Below, piece after piece: positions 10,992 through 22,768 of a DNA stretch of 64,000 nt (position 1 is the first letter of the stretch; each line of letters starts with the position of its first letter). Made by a program: the position numbers and the translations under genes. The stretch comes from Phoenix dactylifera (taxonomy: Eukaryota; Streptophyta; Magnoliopsida; Arecales; Arecaceae). The stretch is from contig NC_052405.1 of assembly GCF_009389715.1 (NCBI RefSeq), forward strand, positions 11,486,694 to 11,550,693, read 5' to 3'. The notes beneath the pieces are model-generated. The model did not search any database and was not told the origin of the DNA. It saw nothing but the letters and a program-made list of their open reading frames with translations.

Positions 10992-11943
10992 TAGGGGTGC
11001 AAATGAGTCGGATCAGGTCGGGTCCTAGGTGACCCCGATCCAATCCGGTTTTTTGTTCGGGTCCCAATTTTGGACCCGGACCCGACCCGGTTGAAGATCG
11101 GGTTGGGTCGGGTCGGGTCCGAGTCGGGTTCGGGTCGGGTTCGGATCCGATCGGGTCTAATTTTTTTGTGCTTTTGGGAAAAAATTTGGGCAAATCTAAT
11201 TTGGTCATATCATAATTATGAGGTGCTGGGTGACCCATGACTTGAAAGACTTGCAATTGAGCTCCAGTCAGAACAGATGGCCCATGACTTACTAACTAAG
11301 TCGGTCTACAAGCCAAATTTCATATCACACTATTTTTTATCTGTATGACTGATTGGACGGAACTCGGTGTCTCCCAGCTCCCCTCTCACGAGGACAAAAA
11401 AAATCCCAGACCTTCTTCCAAAATCCAATTCCATTATAGAAAACTGGCACATGACCCATATTCAGTTGCAGTGTTCCCTCACTTTCTCCCTTCAAAGTTC
11501 AAAAGTTAAAAGAAACAAAAACCAAAAAACAGAAGGAAAAAAAAAAAAAGGCAGCTACCGAGACACCAGAGGTCTCAACAGTGTAATAGATCGAGAGAGA
11601 ATCCTGACGGGCCGACGTTCCTTTGGATTCTGTGAACCTATGCTTGTTGCTAACTTGCTATCCTCCCACACTGACCAACAGTACCACAACCCACGCCAAA
11701 AAAAAAAAAGAAAAAGAAAAAGAAAAGACTTTCTTTTGCTTTTCCTCTCTCTCTCTCTTCGGGTCCATTCGGGTCGGGTCGGGTTCGTTTGGTAAACCCA
11801 GACCCGATCCAGAAAATGATTCGGGTCCAATTTTAGGACCCGACCCGACCCGGACCCGCGGGTCCTAAAATTCGGGTCGGGTCGGGTCTACGCGGGTCGG
11901 GTCGGATCGGGTCATGGGTCGACCCGACCCATTTGCAGCCTTA
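10992..11943. mobile_element. Non-autonomous hAT-type element (952 bp) with 8-bp TSD
   Basis: Terminal inverted repeats are TAGGGGTGCAAATGAGTCGG at the left and, inverted, TAAGGCTGCAAATGGGTCGG at the right. The 8-bp target duplication TACGTACG is intact at 10984-10991 and 11944-11951. About 100-200 bp inside each end consists of runs of GGGTC/CGGGTC in opposite orientation, giving a large fold-back. The middle (11,170-11,760) is unrelated A-rich sequence with no transposase. Unit 1 retains the empty ACGT-rich site. An 8-bp TSD and TAGGGGTG-like ends are hAT hallmarks. Confidence 0.85.
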
Positions 11944-12436
11944 TACGTACGTACGTATATATAATATCAAAAAAATTAGAAAAATGCTTCCTAACCAAAT
12001 AATATAATGCCAAAGGCTATGACTGTTACTTTTCATGATATGATGTCCAATCTCTCTTCTTTTAGTTGAGTGCTTCCCAACCAAATAAATAATTTTTTTT
12101 TACCTGGTCTCCCTCAGCAAGATATGACATTATGAACTTATCAAATACTAAAATAATACAAAATCTCATTTGAAAAAAATGGGGTATGTAATAGCCAATT
12201 CTCTCATTGATCGGACTATAATTTTGAATCGGACTATAACACCTATCCCAAGTTTCAAAATTTCTTTAATTTTCCAGTTATGCATACTTATTCTCCTATA
12301 TATATACAGTTATAAATAATTGTGTATATATGGATATAAATGTACACAGAGACAATATAATTATGTCAAGGAAGAGTATAACTATATGAAAAAGACTAGA
12401 AGTAAGAATGTGCGAGACTACAAATTTGAAAATAAT

Positions 12437-12793
12437 GGTCAAGGATCATGTGTTGAAGTCAGGCGATAGAAATGATAAAATATGGACATATGATGCATGA
12501 TTTCTTTACTTGGGCTCCACAATGACACGTAGCATGTACCATGTCTGTAACTTGCTGACAAGTAGCTCCATAAGAGCCATATAGAAGTTTTCTTTCTCTT
12601 TGCTTAGATTGCCGTGTACTACTCTTGCAACGACTGCCAAATTGCAGCCGCGGCACGTAGTCTTCGTCAAGCCATCCCCGAAGCCGCCATCATACTTCCC
12701 GTCTCCCTACGCTGCTTCTTTCTTTCTGTCTATAAATACTTCTCAGCCAGAATTCCATGACTCCATCCACGTCTATAGAGAAGAGCAAACAAA
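12437..12793 (+). promoter_or_regulatory. Promoter and 5' UTR of chitinase copy 2
   Basis: TATAAATA is at 12731-12738, 63 bases before the ATG as in copy 1. The conserved site at 12437-12442 reads GGTCAA (TTGACC on the other strand), a full W-box. The sequence between them closely follows copy 1. Confidence 0.65.
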
Positions 12794-13255
12794 ATGGCAC
12801 GTAGTAGTGTGATCTTATTCCAGGTGAGCCTCCTGCTCGCCGGCATAATCTCCTCCGCCGCCGGCATCTCCGTCGCCGATCTTGTCACCCAGCAGTTCTT
12901 CGACAACATCATGAATCAGGCCTCTGCGAATCCATGCCCGGGCAAGAGCTTCTATACGAGGCAGGCGTTCCTGGACGCGCTGGGGTCTTACTCTCAGTTT
13001 GCCCAGGACGGCTCCGACGACACCTCTAAGCAGGAGGTTGCTGCCTTCTTTGCCCATGTCACCCATGAGACCGGATGTAAGTTCTCTACCAGCCTGGGCT
13101 TTTAATTCAAGTTTAATTGCTGTATATTAGCGTTTTATATTTAATTTCCTCCTTCCAGTACTGAGTTAAGTTTGTCTTTTGTCCCTAGACATGTTTCTCA
13201 AAAGTATACTCAAGTTACAAACAATTCAAGGGTTAAAATGCCAAGAACTTTCCTA

Positions 13256-13294
<39 letters not shown>

Positions 13295-14102
13295 ATAGAC
13301 ATACATATGCATACATACATACAGAGTTAAAATGTAAAGAACTTTCGTATATATATTTATATCTATATCATTTAGTAAACTGATTGATCGATCTATCGAT
13401 CCATCTATCGATCGAACAATTTCAGAAATATGACAAAAAGTGAACTAGCTAAGAAATATATATATTGAAACCCTTTTATTTCTTCCAATAAAATCTTCAG
13501 AACTTCGACAGCAAAAATATATTTCTTTTGTGAATAAAAGCGAGAGATAGCAAAAGTTTTTTTTTTTTTGGCAAATAATATGTTCAACATCAATCTCCAT
13601 GCGATACTCCATTAACTTGCAGGAAAAAAAAGAAAATGCAAAACACAAGAAGATCATAGCAAACAGGACCTAAATTTTCTTCTTTTTCTAATCAGATCTG
13701 TGCTACATAGAAGAGACGGACCAATCCAATGCCTATTGTGATCCAAGCTACACTCAATACCCGTGTGCCCAAGGGAAGAAGTACTATGGCCGTGGCCCTC
13801 TTCAACTGACCTGGAACTATAACTACGGTGCAGCTGGACAAAGCATTGGATTTGATGGCTTGAACTCGCCCGAGACTGTGGCTAACGATGTGAACATATC
13901 ATTCAAGGCTGCCATGTGGTTTTGGATGGAAAATGTGCACTCTGTCGTAACCTCCGGCCAAGGGTTTGGAGCCACAATTAAGAAGATTAATAGCCAAGAG
14001 TGCAATGGAGGTGATCCAGCTGAGATGAATGCCCGGGTTCAACTTTACCGGCAGTATTGCCAGGACTTCGGCGTGGCTCCAGGAGATAACCTCACTTGCT
14101 AG
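12794..14102 (+). CDS. Class IV (GH19) chitinase, copy 2, without chitin-binding domain
   Basis: Exon 1 is 12794-13076 and exon 2 is 13696-14102, separated by a 619-bp intron lengthened by an (AT)n tract near 13,265; 229 aa. Like copy 1 the signal peptide joins the catalytic domain directly ([12 protein letters not shown]), lacking the 37 residues that form the hevein domain of copies 3 and 4. Catalytic HETG (Glu92) and CYIEE (Glu101) are present. Exon 2 already has the copy 3/4-type sequence [10 protein letters not shown] and [12 protein letters not shown], so it is intermediate between copy 1 and copies 3/4. AATAAA is at 14189. It looks functional; without the chitin-binding module, weaker binding to insoluble chitin would be expected from what is known of the family. 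Confidence 0.93.
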
Positions 14103-14980
14103 AGGATTCACTCAAGATTTTATTCATTGCATGTAACTTGGAGGGAGATCAATACTTGAAACAACCTATTCTAATATTGTACTATTGAAATAAACTATAG
14201 AGTGTGGGGTGCAGGCCTTCAGTGATTTGTCTCCACCTCTACCTCTTTTCTCTGCTGTAGCAACTTATATGAATATAAAGTGAACTTGGCACAAGGTCCT
14301 TTCTTACATGCTTGGCATTTTGTCATTAGTCTACTAATGTTTTCTATATGCTTCTGCTTGTTTCTGCACATAGCTATATCTATTTTGCACTTAATAGTTA
14401 AATTTTTACAGCCTCAGTCGCAGAAGCATGCCGTGCTTAAAAACTTAAAAATGTGATCTTATGAACATAAATCATGATGGAATGTATTGGATGTGTCCTA
14501 CTTGAACAGATCATTTATGCTAATTTGTGACACTCCAGCTTTGTTGGGATTGGACGGAGACATAGATGACCTTCCAAGCATTGCTATTTGGCATCTCATC
14601 CATCCAAAATTGACAGAAAAACTTACAACCATTTATAATTTTGCATTAGTACCAATTTTGGACTATACACGATAATTCCACTCAAGGTGGACCAGTTTAA
14701 TCATTGTATCTTACATATTGTATTGATATCTTACCAATACAGTATGATGCATTTGGTACGGAATACTATGAGTCGATACAAAAACCTTGCTACCACGGTT
14801 AATAGTCAAATATCTCGGACCGCCAATGAAAACTACATGCAACCCCTTCAATCTAGTATTTCTAATTATATGTTTTCTTAGTTATTTTTCTCAACCTCTC
14901 AAGAGTCTCATGAGGTTTCCGGATGTAATTACAAACCCTTAGGATAGTTTTTCTATGACCCGATCTTTCTCAAAGCTGTG

Positions 14981-16295
14981 GTTTCAGCATCTAAACAAAT
15001 TTTTTCATTATCACGTGCAATCACGTGATTTCCCCCTCACATGCCATGCGCGTGCAAAATTCTAGGCAAGAGAGAGTCCAAACCCTTTTAGCCTACCCGT
15101 CTCTTGCCGATTCCCCTTTCTTCCATACTACCGGGCAGCTCTCTCAATCTCCGACCATCCTTCCTCTCTGGCGGCCGGAGACTACGGCGGTGGCGCGGGT
15201 GGAGGCGATCGACGGCGACCGAGGTCAGTCTCTCCCTCTCTCCTTCTCCCCCTCTCTATCGTTTTCTCGACGGCCACGGCCACCGCCACGAGAATGACAG
15301 GTAGCGGGTGGCGGCGGGGAGAGGAGGTACGGCTGGGCCGCCGGGTTAGCTTGACTGGAGGCGTGGCACGCGGGGGCCAGGGTGTCCCCGCGGAGCGCGG
15401 GCCACCGCCGGAACTCCGGCTACTTCGGGGGTGGTGGAGACCGCCCCTTTATTGAAGTTTTGCGCCGCATCGTCTCCAGTCGCAACATCTTCGTGGTGGC
15501 TGCGTCTAGAACACAACCCATTGGCTTAAAAATCCGATTTTTATTCCGGGAAAGTTCGATCTTTTACGTTCTTCGGTTTAGAAATATCTCTCAGAAAAAT
15601 TCGATTTTTATATTCATGCTGCTGATCTCTTTGGGGGAATTTGGAGATGCCCAAGTGAAAATCTTAACTAGCCGACTGACTCGACCTCGAAGGGTGTGTT
15701 TGGCAGTGCCTATGAAAAAAAAAAAATCTTTTGCTGCTTTGTAGCAAAAGAGTGCTTCTAGGAAAAAATAAATATTTGGTAATAGAAAAAGTGCTGCTAT
15801 AAGAAGAAAAGTCTTCTTCTAGGAGAAGTTAGAAGGCCTAACATCTGGCTTCTGCTTCTCTTTTTGTAAAGCAGAAGCAACATCAGACATGCCAAGCCTA
15901 AAACTTGGACTCTCCAATTCCTCTTGCTTCCAGCCGTATCCACCGTTTTAAATACCATGAAACGGGTTGGTTTTTCCATGGAACGGGACATCCTTTGGAT
16001 CAACACTTGGAATGGTGGATGCTTTGTCCTGTTCTGGTCCATTTCCTAACTTGTCCAGTCCCAACACTGGGGATGGTAGGATGCCTTGCGAGTAATTAAA
16101 ACCTTCCTGCTGCCACCCACAGCCTTTGAACCCCTATCCTCTACCTCTCTCGTGCTCCTTCTACGGTCTGAGTAACCTTTCTCTATAGATATAAAGGAAA
16201 ATTATTATATCTTGTTTCTCAAGGAAAAAAAGAAGAAGTATTTTGAGATAACTTTACCCTCTAATGACCCTATTGTGAGTTATTATCTCTATTGT
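14981..16295 (+). repeat. Duplicated upstream/5' region of the L20 gene, copy A
   Basis: About 1.3 kb nearly identical to 21028-22342 and to the region just upstream of the L20 gene (27051-28374), but here with no L20 exon after it. It has two G-boxes (CACGTG at 15012 and 15022), a GC-rich leader-like part with a possible splice donor CCGAGGTCAGTC near 15220, and a 120-codon open frame from about 15382 that I do not recognise. It is best read as a truncated copy of the L20 promoter, leader and leader intron carried along by tandem duplication. Confidence 0.65.
15692..15893. mobile_element. MITE-like AGAAG/CTTCT-rich element, copy A
   Basis: Starts GGGTGTGTTTGGCAGTGC, a terminus style common to plant hAT or Mutator MITEs. 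It contains inverted words (TCTTCTAGGAGAAG, GCTTCTGCTTCTC with GCAGAAGC). The far end is degenerate (ACATGCCAAGCCT). It recurs at about 21739 and 27765 inside the duplicated L20 upstream segments. Confidence 0.4.
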
Positions 16296-16310
16296 CTAGT
16301 CTCATTCATG

Positions 16311-16511
16311 CAGGAGCGGCCCAATGTATTTGGGGCCTAAGGCCGTTTTGTCTTTGAGATCTTTCCTGCAGTGGGTCGGCCTAAGGCGAACTCACAAGGC
16401 CTTTTTTTTTTATTTTTTTTTATTTTTCATTTTGTCATTAAGGTCTTTGGCCTTCTTTGGGCCTGGGTCTTAGGCGACCAACTAAGTCGCCTAAGGGTTG
16501 GGCCGACCCTG
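16311..16511. mobile_element. MITE with CAGG..CGGCCCAA termini at a unit junction, copy 1
   Basis: Begins CAGGAGCGGCCCAA and ends with the inverse of CAGGGTCGGCCCAA. Flanking octamers CATTCATG and TCCTCGTG agree only partly, so the target duplication is decayed or absent. It lies exactly between L20-derived sequence (ending 16295) and chitinase-unit sequence (from about 16520), i.e. on a duplication breakpoint. Confidence 0.55.
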
Positions 16512-16713
16512 TCCTCGTGCATGTGTCTTGCATTTGTCTATTTGATTGCTTGATCATCGGTAGGCTAGCTTTATAACACATGCAAATGAATTAATACTAG
16601 AGGTTTGCATTTTATTGCGAAAGGATACACCTTTTGTCATCATTTGCACCTGCTTTGTTTTGTATTCAAACTACAAAAGAACTCAGCAATATTTCTACAT
16701 TTCATCTTGCAGT

Positions 16714-16862
16714 ATATTTACATGATCAGAAGCGAGGAAACGGATGCATCTCGGTATCTTTTGGGGGATAAGAGCAGGGTGCGGTTTAAATGTGCCATGG
16801 GGGAATGGCATAAGTGTTATGAGAGTATTACCAGGAAGGAGGTGGATACAAATGATATATAG
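16714..16862 (+). pseudogene. Exon-like ORF fragment, unit 3 (unidentified)
   Basis: Third copy, again after CATCTTGCAG. Substitutions relative to unit 1 include Ala to Ser (DASRYLLG), KSRVRF and GEWHKCYES; the frame stops after DI. No indels break the 45-codon frame, yet several amino acids have changed. Confidence 0.4.
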
Positions 16863-17043
16863 CTTGAATGAAAGAGTGACACATTAGCCATGTAACCTTT
16901 TTTTATTTCTTCTTTTTTGCATCATATTAACTGTGTTGTTAGCATACGACTGCAAAGTCTTGGTCAAGCCATCTTAGAAGTCACCAAGATGCTTCCCAAC
17001 TCCGAACAAACGTCAATCAAAATGCTAATGCACTAACTACTAA

Positions 17044-17844
17044 GACTCTGTTTAGGGGAGCCGTTGACAGTAGAGTTTTTGAAAGTAGAGCCGTTGAAAG
17101 TAGAGCTTTCTGAAGTAGAGATTTTATAAAAAGCTGTTTGTTGTTTGGTAACTATATTTTTAAAGTGCTGTGGCACATTAACATATATTTGGCAAACAAA
17201 CTGAGAAAGTAATTTTGTATGATAAAATTACCATAAAGGACATTGCATAGTATTATACAACAAAGTATAATAAAATATAATATATATTAATAAATAAATA
17301 TATGATATAGTATAATATTACTGTAACGTATTAATATATTATAATAATATTACTGTAATGTATTACTATAGCATAATCATTTAATATAATATTAAATTAT
17401 TTAATATAAAATATTAATATATTATGATATAATGTAATATAATATTATATTCTAGTATAATACAATAATAAAGGTATAAAATATTATAATTATTAGCGTA
17501 AATTATTTTTTCACTCTCCTGATAACCATTTATCTCTTTGATCTACGACTAGGATATTTTGTTAAGGCTCCAGCAGATTTTTAGGTTTATAAAGGAACAA
17601 AGTATGTAATTGTTATATTTTATTATGGATATTTTGGTCAAAAAAACGGCTTTCCGACAAAGCTTAAAATAACTTTTTTGGAAAGTTTCAAAATGGAGCT
17701 TATTCCAAAAAGCTGTTTTTAGCTTTCTGAAAAAGCTAAAACAACTTCTCGAAATTTTTACCAAGTACAATTTTTCATCCAAAAGTATTTTTGGAGGGCC
17801 AGAAAATACTTTTTGGCCCTCCAAAAGCTTTCCCAAATGGGGCC
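17044..17844. mobile_element. AT-rich MITE (801 bp), unit 3
   Basis: Imperfect inverted termini: GACTCTGTTTAGGGGAGC at the left, GGCCCCATTTGGGAAAGC read inward from the right. The interior 17,220-17,500 is almost entirely A/T with TAATATA words. It is present in units 3 and 4 but not 1 or 2, at a point corresponding to CTATTCAGG in unit 1. The flanking trinucleotides TAA and TAT hint at a TWA target duplication. No coding capacity. Confidence 0.65.
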
Positions 17845-18295
17845 TATTCAGGACTGCTGTGTTCTTTTAAGGCGCAAATCACACAGCCCATAACTTTCAA
17901 ATTTACATAGCTTATTTTTTTTAAAGGTGCTTGTTACTGTCATGCTAGGTTTCATATATATATATACACACACACACACTTTCTAACCAAATAATGTAAT
18001 GCCAAAGGCTATGATTGCTACTTTTCATGATATGATGTCCGATCTCTCTTTCTTTCAATTGAGTGCTTTCTAACCAAATGGATAAATTTTTTTTGCTGGT
18101 CTCGCTCAGCAAGATATGGCATTATAAACTTATCAAATGCTAAAATAATACAAAATCTCATCTGAAAAAAATGGTATATGTAATAGCTGATTCTCTCATT
18201 AACCGGACGATGATTTTAAGTCCGACTATAACACCTATCCCAAGTTTCAAAATTTCTTTAATTTTCTGTTCTTAGCAGTTGTGCATACTTATTCT

Positions 18296-18329
<34 letters not shown>

Positions 18330-18482
18330 GTTATGAATATATAATTGTGTATATATGGATATAAATGTACACAGAGACAACATAATTATGTCAAGGAAGA
18401 GTATGACTATATGAAAAAACTAGAAGCAAGTATGTGCTGAGAAAATATAAAGTGTGTGCGAGACAACAAATTTGAAAATAAT

Positions 18483-18736
18483 AGTCAAGGATCATGTGTT
18501 AAAGTCGGGCGATAGAAAAGATCAAAAATGGACATTGATGCATGGTTAGATTGCCGTGTACTACTCTTGCAACGAATGTCAAATTGCAGCCGCGGCACGA
18601 AGTCTTCGTCAAGCCATCCCCGAAGCCACCATGATGCTTCCCGTCTCCCCTACGCTGCTTCTTTCTTTATGTCTATAAATACTTCTCAGCCAGAATTCCA
18701 TAACTCCATCCACGTCCATAGAGAAGAGCAAACAAA
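18483..18736 (+). promoter_or_regulatory. Promoter and 5' UTR of chitinase copy 3
   Basis: TATAAATA at 18674-18681, 63 bases before the ATG; W-box core (AGTCAA) at 18483-18488. Relative to copies 1 and 2 about 70 bp between the W-box and the TATA box are missing: the ACTTGGGCTCCAC to TTGCTTAG segment. Confidence 0.6.
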
Positions 18737-20149
18737 ATGGCACGTAGTAGTGTGATCTTATTCCAGGTGAGCCTCCTGCTCGCCGGCGTTATCTCCTCCA
18801 CCGCCCAGAACTGCGGGTGCTCGCCGGACCTCTGCTGCAGCCAGTATGGCTACTGCGGCACCGGGAGCCAGTACTGCGGCAAGGGCTGCCGCGGGGGGCC
18901 GTGCGACGCGTCCGGCGGCGTCTCTGTCGCCGATCTAGTCACCCAGCAGTTCTTCGACAGCATCATGAATCAGGCCTCTGGTAATCCATGCCCGGGCAAG
19001 AGCTTCTATACGAGGCAGGCGTTCCTGGACGCGCTGGGGTCTTACCCTCAGTTTGCCCAGGACGGCTCCGACGACACCTCTAAGCAGGAGGTTGCTGCCT
19101 TCTTTGCCCATGTCACCCATGAAACCGGATGTAAGTTCTCCACCAGCCAGGGTTTTTAATTCAAGTTTAATTGCTGTATATTAGTATTTTATATTTAATT
19201 TCTTCCTTCCAGTACAGAGTTAAGTTTGTCTTTTGTACCTAGACATGTTTCTCAAAAGTATAGTTAAGTTACAAACAATTCAAGGGTTAAAATGTGAAGA
19301 ACTTTCCTATGTGTCTATATATATACCTATAGACATACATACACATACATACATACATACATACATACAGGGTTAAAATGTGAAGAACTTTCGTTTATAT
19401 ATTTATATCTATATCATTTAGTAGACTGATTGATCGATCTATCGGTCCATCTATCTATCGAACGATTTTAGAAATATGACGAAAAGTGAACTAGCTAAGA
19501 AATATATATATTGAAACCCTTTTGTTTCTTCCAATAAAATCTTCAGAACTTCGACAGCAAAAATATATTTCTTTTGTGAATAAAAGCAAGAAATATCAAT
19601 TTTTTTTTTTTTTTGTGCAAATGATATGTTTAACATCAATCTCCATGCGATACTCCATTAACTTGCAGAAAGCAAAAGAAAATGCAAAACACAACAAGAT
19701 CATAGCACAGAGGACCTAAATTTTCTTCTTTTTTCTAAGCAGATCTGTGCTACATAGAAGAGACGGACCAATCCAATGCCTACTGTGATCCAAGCTACAC
19801 TCAATACCCGTGTGCCCAAGGGAAGAAGTACTACGGCCGTGGCCCTCTTCAACTGACCTGGAACTATAACTACGGTGCAGCTGGACAAAGCATTGGATTT
19901 GATGGCTTGAACTCGCCCGAGACCGTGGCTAATGATGTGAACATATCATTCAAGGCTGCCTTGTGGTTTTGGATGGAAAATGTGCACTCTGTCATAACCT
20001 CCGGCCAAGGGTTTGGAGCCACAATTAAGAAGATTAATAGCCAAGAGTGCAATGGAGGTGATCCAGCTGAGATGAATGCCCGGGTTCAACTTTACCAGCA
20101 GTATTGCCAGGACTTCGGCGTGGCTCCAGGAGATAACCTCACTTGCTAG
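18737..20149 (+). CDS. Class IV (GH19) chitinase, copy 3, with hevein-type domain
   Basis: Exon 1 is 18737-19130 and exon 2 is 19743-20149; 266 aa, the normal class IV length. Signal peptide about 1-23, then a hevein-like chitin-binding domain at 24-56 with eight cysteines ([25 protein letters not shown]). A short Gly/Ser linker follows, then the GH19 domain from about residue 62. Presumed catalytic glutamates are Glu129 (HETG) and Glu138 (CYIEE). The protein is a predicted secreted defence chitinase. The same Tyr after HETG is seen as in the other copies. Two synonymous differences in the coding sequence separate it from copy 4. AATAAA at 20236. Confidence 0.95.
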
Positions 20150-21027
20150 AGGATTCACTCAAGATTTTATTCATTGCATGTAACTTGGAGGGAGATCAAT
20201 ACTTGAAACAACCTATTCTAATATTGTACTATTGAAATAAACTATAGAGTGTGGGGTGCAGGCCTTCAGTGATTTGTCTCCACCTCTACCTCTTTTCTCT
20301 GCTGTAGCAACTTATATGAATATAAAGTGAACTTGGCACAAGGTCCTTTCTTACATGCTTGGCATTTTGTCATTAGTCTACTAATGTTTTCTATATGCTT
20401 CTACTTGTTTCTGCACATAGCTATATCTATTTTGCACTTAATAGTTAAATTTTTACAGCCTTCGTCGCAGAAACATGCCGTGCTTAAAAACTTAAAAATG
20501 TGATCTTATGAACATAAATCATGATGGAATGTATTGGATGTGTCCTACTTGAACAGATCATTTGTGCTAATTTGGGACACTCCCGCTTTGTTGGGATTGG
20601 ACGGAGACATAGATGACCTTCCAAGCATTGCTATATGGCATCTCATCCATCCAAAATTGACAAAAAAGCTTACAACCATTTATAATTTTGCATTAGTACC
20701 AATTTTGGACTATACACGATAATTCCACTCAAGGTGGACCAGTTTAATCATTGTATCTTACATATTGTGTTGATATCTTACCAATATAGTATGACGCATT
20801 TGGTACGTAATACTATGAGTCGATACAAAAACCTTGCCACCACGGTTAATAGTCAAATATCTCGGACCGTCAATGAAAACTACATGCAACCCCTTCGATC
20901 TAGTATTTCTAATTATATGTTTTCTTAGTTATTTTTCTCAACCTCTCAAGAGTCTCATGAGGTTTCCGGATGTAATTACAAACCCTTAGGATAGTTTTTC
21001 TATGACCCGATCTTTCTCAAAGCTGTG

Positions 21028-22342
21028 GTTTCAGCATCTAAACAAATTTTTTCGTTATCACGTGCAATCACGTGATTTCCCCCTCACATGCCATGCGCGT
21101 GCAAAATTCTAGGCAAGAGAGAGTCCAAACTCTTTTAGCCTACCCGTCTCTTGCCGATTCCCCTTTCTTCCATACTACCGGGCAGCTCTCTCAATCTCCG
21201 ACCATCCTTCCTCTCTGGCGGCCGGAGACTACGGCGGTGGCGCGGGTGGAGGCGATCGGCGGCGACCGAGGTCAGTCTCTCCCTCTCTCCTTCTCCCCCT
21301 CTCTATCGTTTTCTCGACGGCCACGGCCACCGCCACGAGAATGACAGGTAGCGGGAGGCGGCGGGGAGACGAGGTACGGCTGGGCCGCTGGGTTAGCTTG
21401 ACTGGAGGCGTGGCACGCGGGGGCCAGGGTGTCCCCGCGGAGCGCGGGCCACCGCCGGAACTCCGGCTACTTCGGGGGTGGTGGAGACCGCCCCTTTATT
21501 GAAGTTTTGCGCCGCATCGTCTCCAGTCGCAACATCTTCGTGGTGGCTGCGTCTAGAACACAACCCATTGGCTTAAAAATCCGATTTTTATTCCGGGAAA
21601 GTTCGATCTTTTACGTTCTTCGGTTTAGAAATATCTCTCAGAAAAATTCGATTTTTATTTTCATGCTGCTGATCTCTTTGGGGGAATTTGGAGATGCCCA
21701 AGTGAAAATCTTAACTAGCCGACTGACTCGACCTCGAAGGGTGTGTTTGGCAGTGCCTATGAAAAAAAAAAGTTCTTTTGCTGCTTTGTAGCAAAAGAGT
21801 GCTTCTAGGAAAAAATAAATATTTGGTAATAGAAAAAGTGCTGCTATAAGAAGAAAAGTCTTCTTCTAGGAGAAGTTAGAAGGCCTAACATCTGGCTTCT
21901 GCTTCTCTTTTTGTAAAGCAGAAGCAACATCAGACATGCCAAGCCTAAAACTTGGACTCTCCAATTCCTCTTGCTTCCAGCCGTATCCACCGTTTTAAAT
22001 ACCATGAAACGGGTTGGTTTTTCCATGGAACGGGACATCCTTTGGATCAACACTTGGAATGGTGGATGCTTTGTCCTGTTCTGGTCCATTTCCTAACTTG
22101 TCCAGTCCCAACGCTGGGGATGGTAGGATGCCTTGCGAGTAATTAAAACCTTCCTGCTGCCACCCACAGCCTTTGAACCCCTATCCTCTACCTCTCTCGA
22201 GCTCCTTCTACGGTCTGAGTAACCTTTCTCTATAGATATAAAGGAAAATTATTATATCATGTTTCTCAAGGAAAAAAAGAAGAAGTATTTTGAGATAACT
22301 TTACCCTCTAATGACCCTATTGTGAGTTATCATCTCTATTGT
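21028..22342 (+). repeat. Duplicated upstream/5' region of the L20 gene, copy B
   Basis: Near-identical to 14981-16295, including paired G-boxes (21059 and 21069), the GC-rich leader-like part, the MITE-like tract near 21739 and the abrupt end at ATTGT. No L20 coding exon follows. Confidence 0.65.
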
Positions 22343-22357
22343 CTAGTCTCATTCATG

Positions 22358-22568
22358 CAGGAGCGGCCCAATGTATTTGGGGCCTAAGGCCGTTTTGTCT
22401 TTGAGGTCTTTGCCGGCCTAAGACGAACTCACAAGAGCCTTTTTTTTTTTTTTTTTTTTTTTTTTCTTCTTTTTCTTTTCTTTTCATTTTGTCATTAAGG
22501 TCTTTGGCCTTCTTTGGGCCTAGGTCTTAGGCGACCAACTAAGTTGCCTAAAGGTTGGGCCGGCCCTG
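22358..22568. mobile_element. MITE with CAGG..CGGCCCAA termini at a unit junction, copy 2
   Basis: Same element as 16311-16511, longer because of an expanded poly-T tract. The right end reads inward CAGGGCCGGCCCAA. Flanks CATTCATG and GCCTCATG share the last five bases. It again sits exactly on the L20-segment/chitinase-unit boundary. Confidence 0.55.
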
Positions 22569-22768
22569 GCCTCATGCATGTGTCTTGCATTTGTCTATTT
22601 GATTGCTTCATCATCGATAGGCTAGTTATAACACATGCAAATGAATTAATACTAGAGGTTTGCATTTTATTGCGAAAGGATACACCTTTTGTCATCATTT
22701 GCACCTGCTTTGTTTTGTATTCAAACTACAAAAGAACTCAGCAATATTTCTATATTTCATCTTGCAGT

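Larger units (their letters stand above)
7891..16295 (+). repeat. Tandem unit 2 of the chitinase array
   Basis: The unit begins with about 130 bp of DPH2 intron 2 (7891-8019), skips about 1 kb relative to unit 1, and then follows it. Extra insertions are the solo LTR (9252-10017) and the hAT-type element (10992-11943). After chitinase copy 2 it continues into about 1.3 kb matching the region upstream of the L20 gene and ends at ATTGT near 16295. Its right boundary therefore differs from that of unit 1. Confidence 0.8.
16520..22342 (+). repeat. Tandem unit 3 of the chitinase array
   Basis: The unit starts at TGCATGTGTCTTGCA, which corresponds to about 4146 in unit 1. It therefore lacks the LINE remnant and Tourist-like MITE of units 1 and 2. 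It carries the exon-like fragment, an 801-bp AT-rich MITE, chitinase copy 3 and an L20 upstream segment. The chitinase ATG spacing to unit 4 is 6035 bp. Confidence 0.8.

Noticed and set aside
15382..15744. 120-codon frame repeated at 21429 and 27441
   Set aside because: Possibly coding in its first 50 codons (GHRRNSGYFGGGGDRPF), but it runs into AT-rich non-coding sequence and MITE-like DNA. I could not name it and kept it only as part of the L20 upstream segment.
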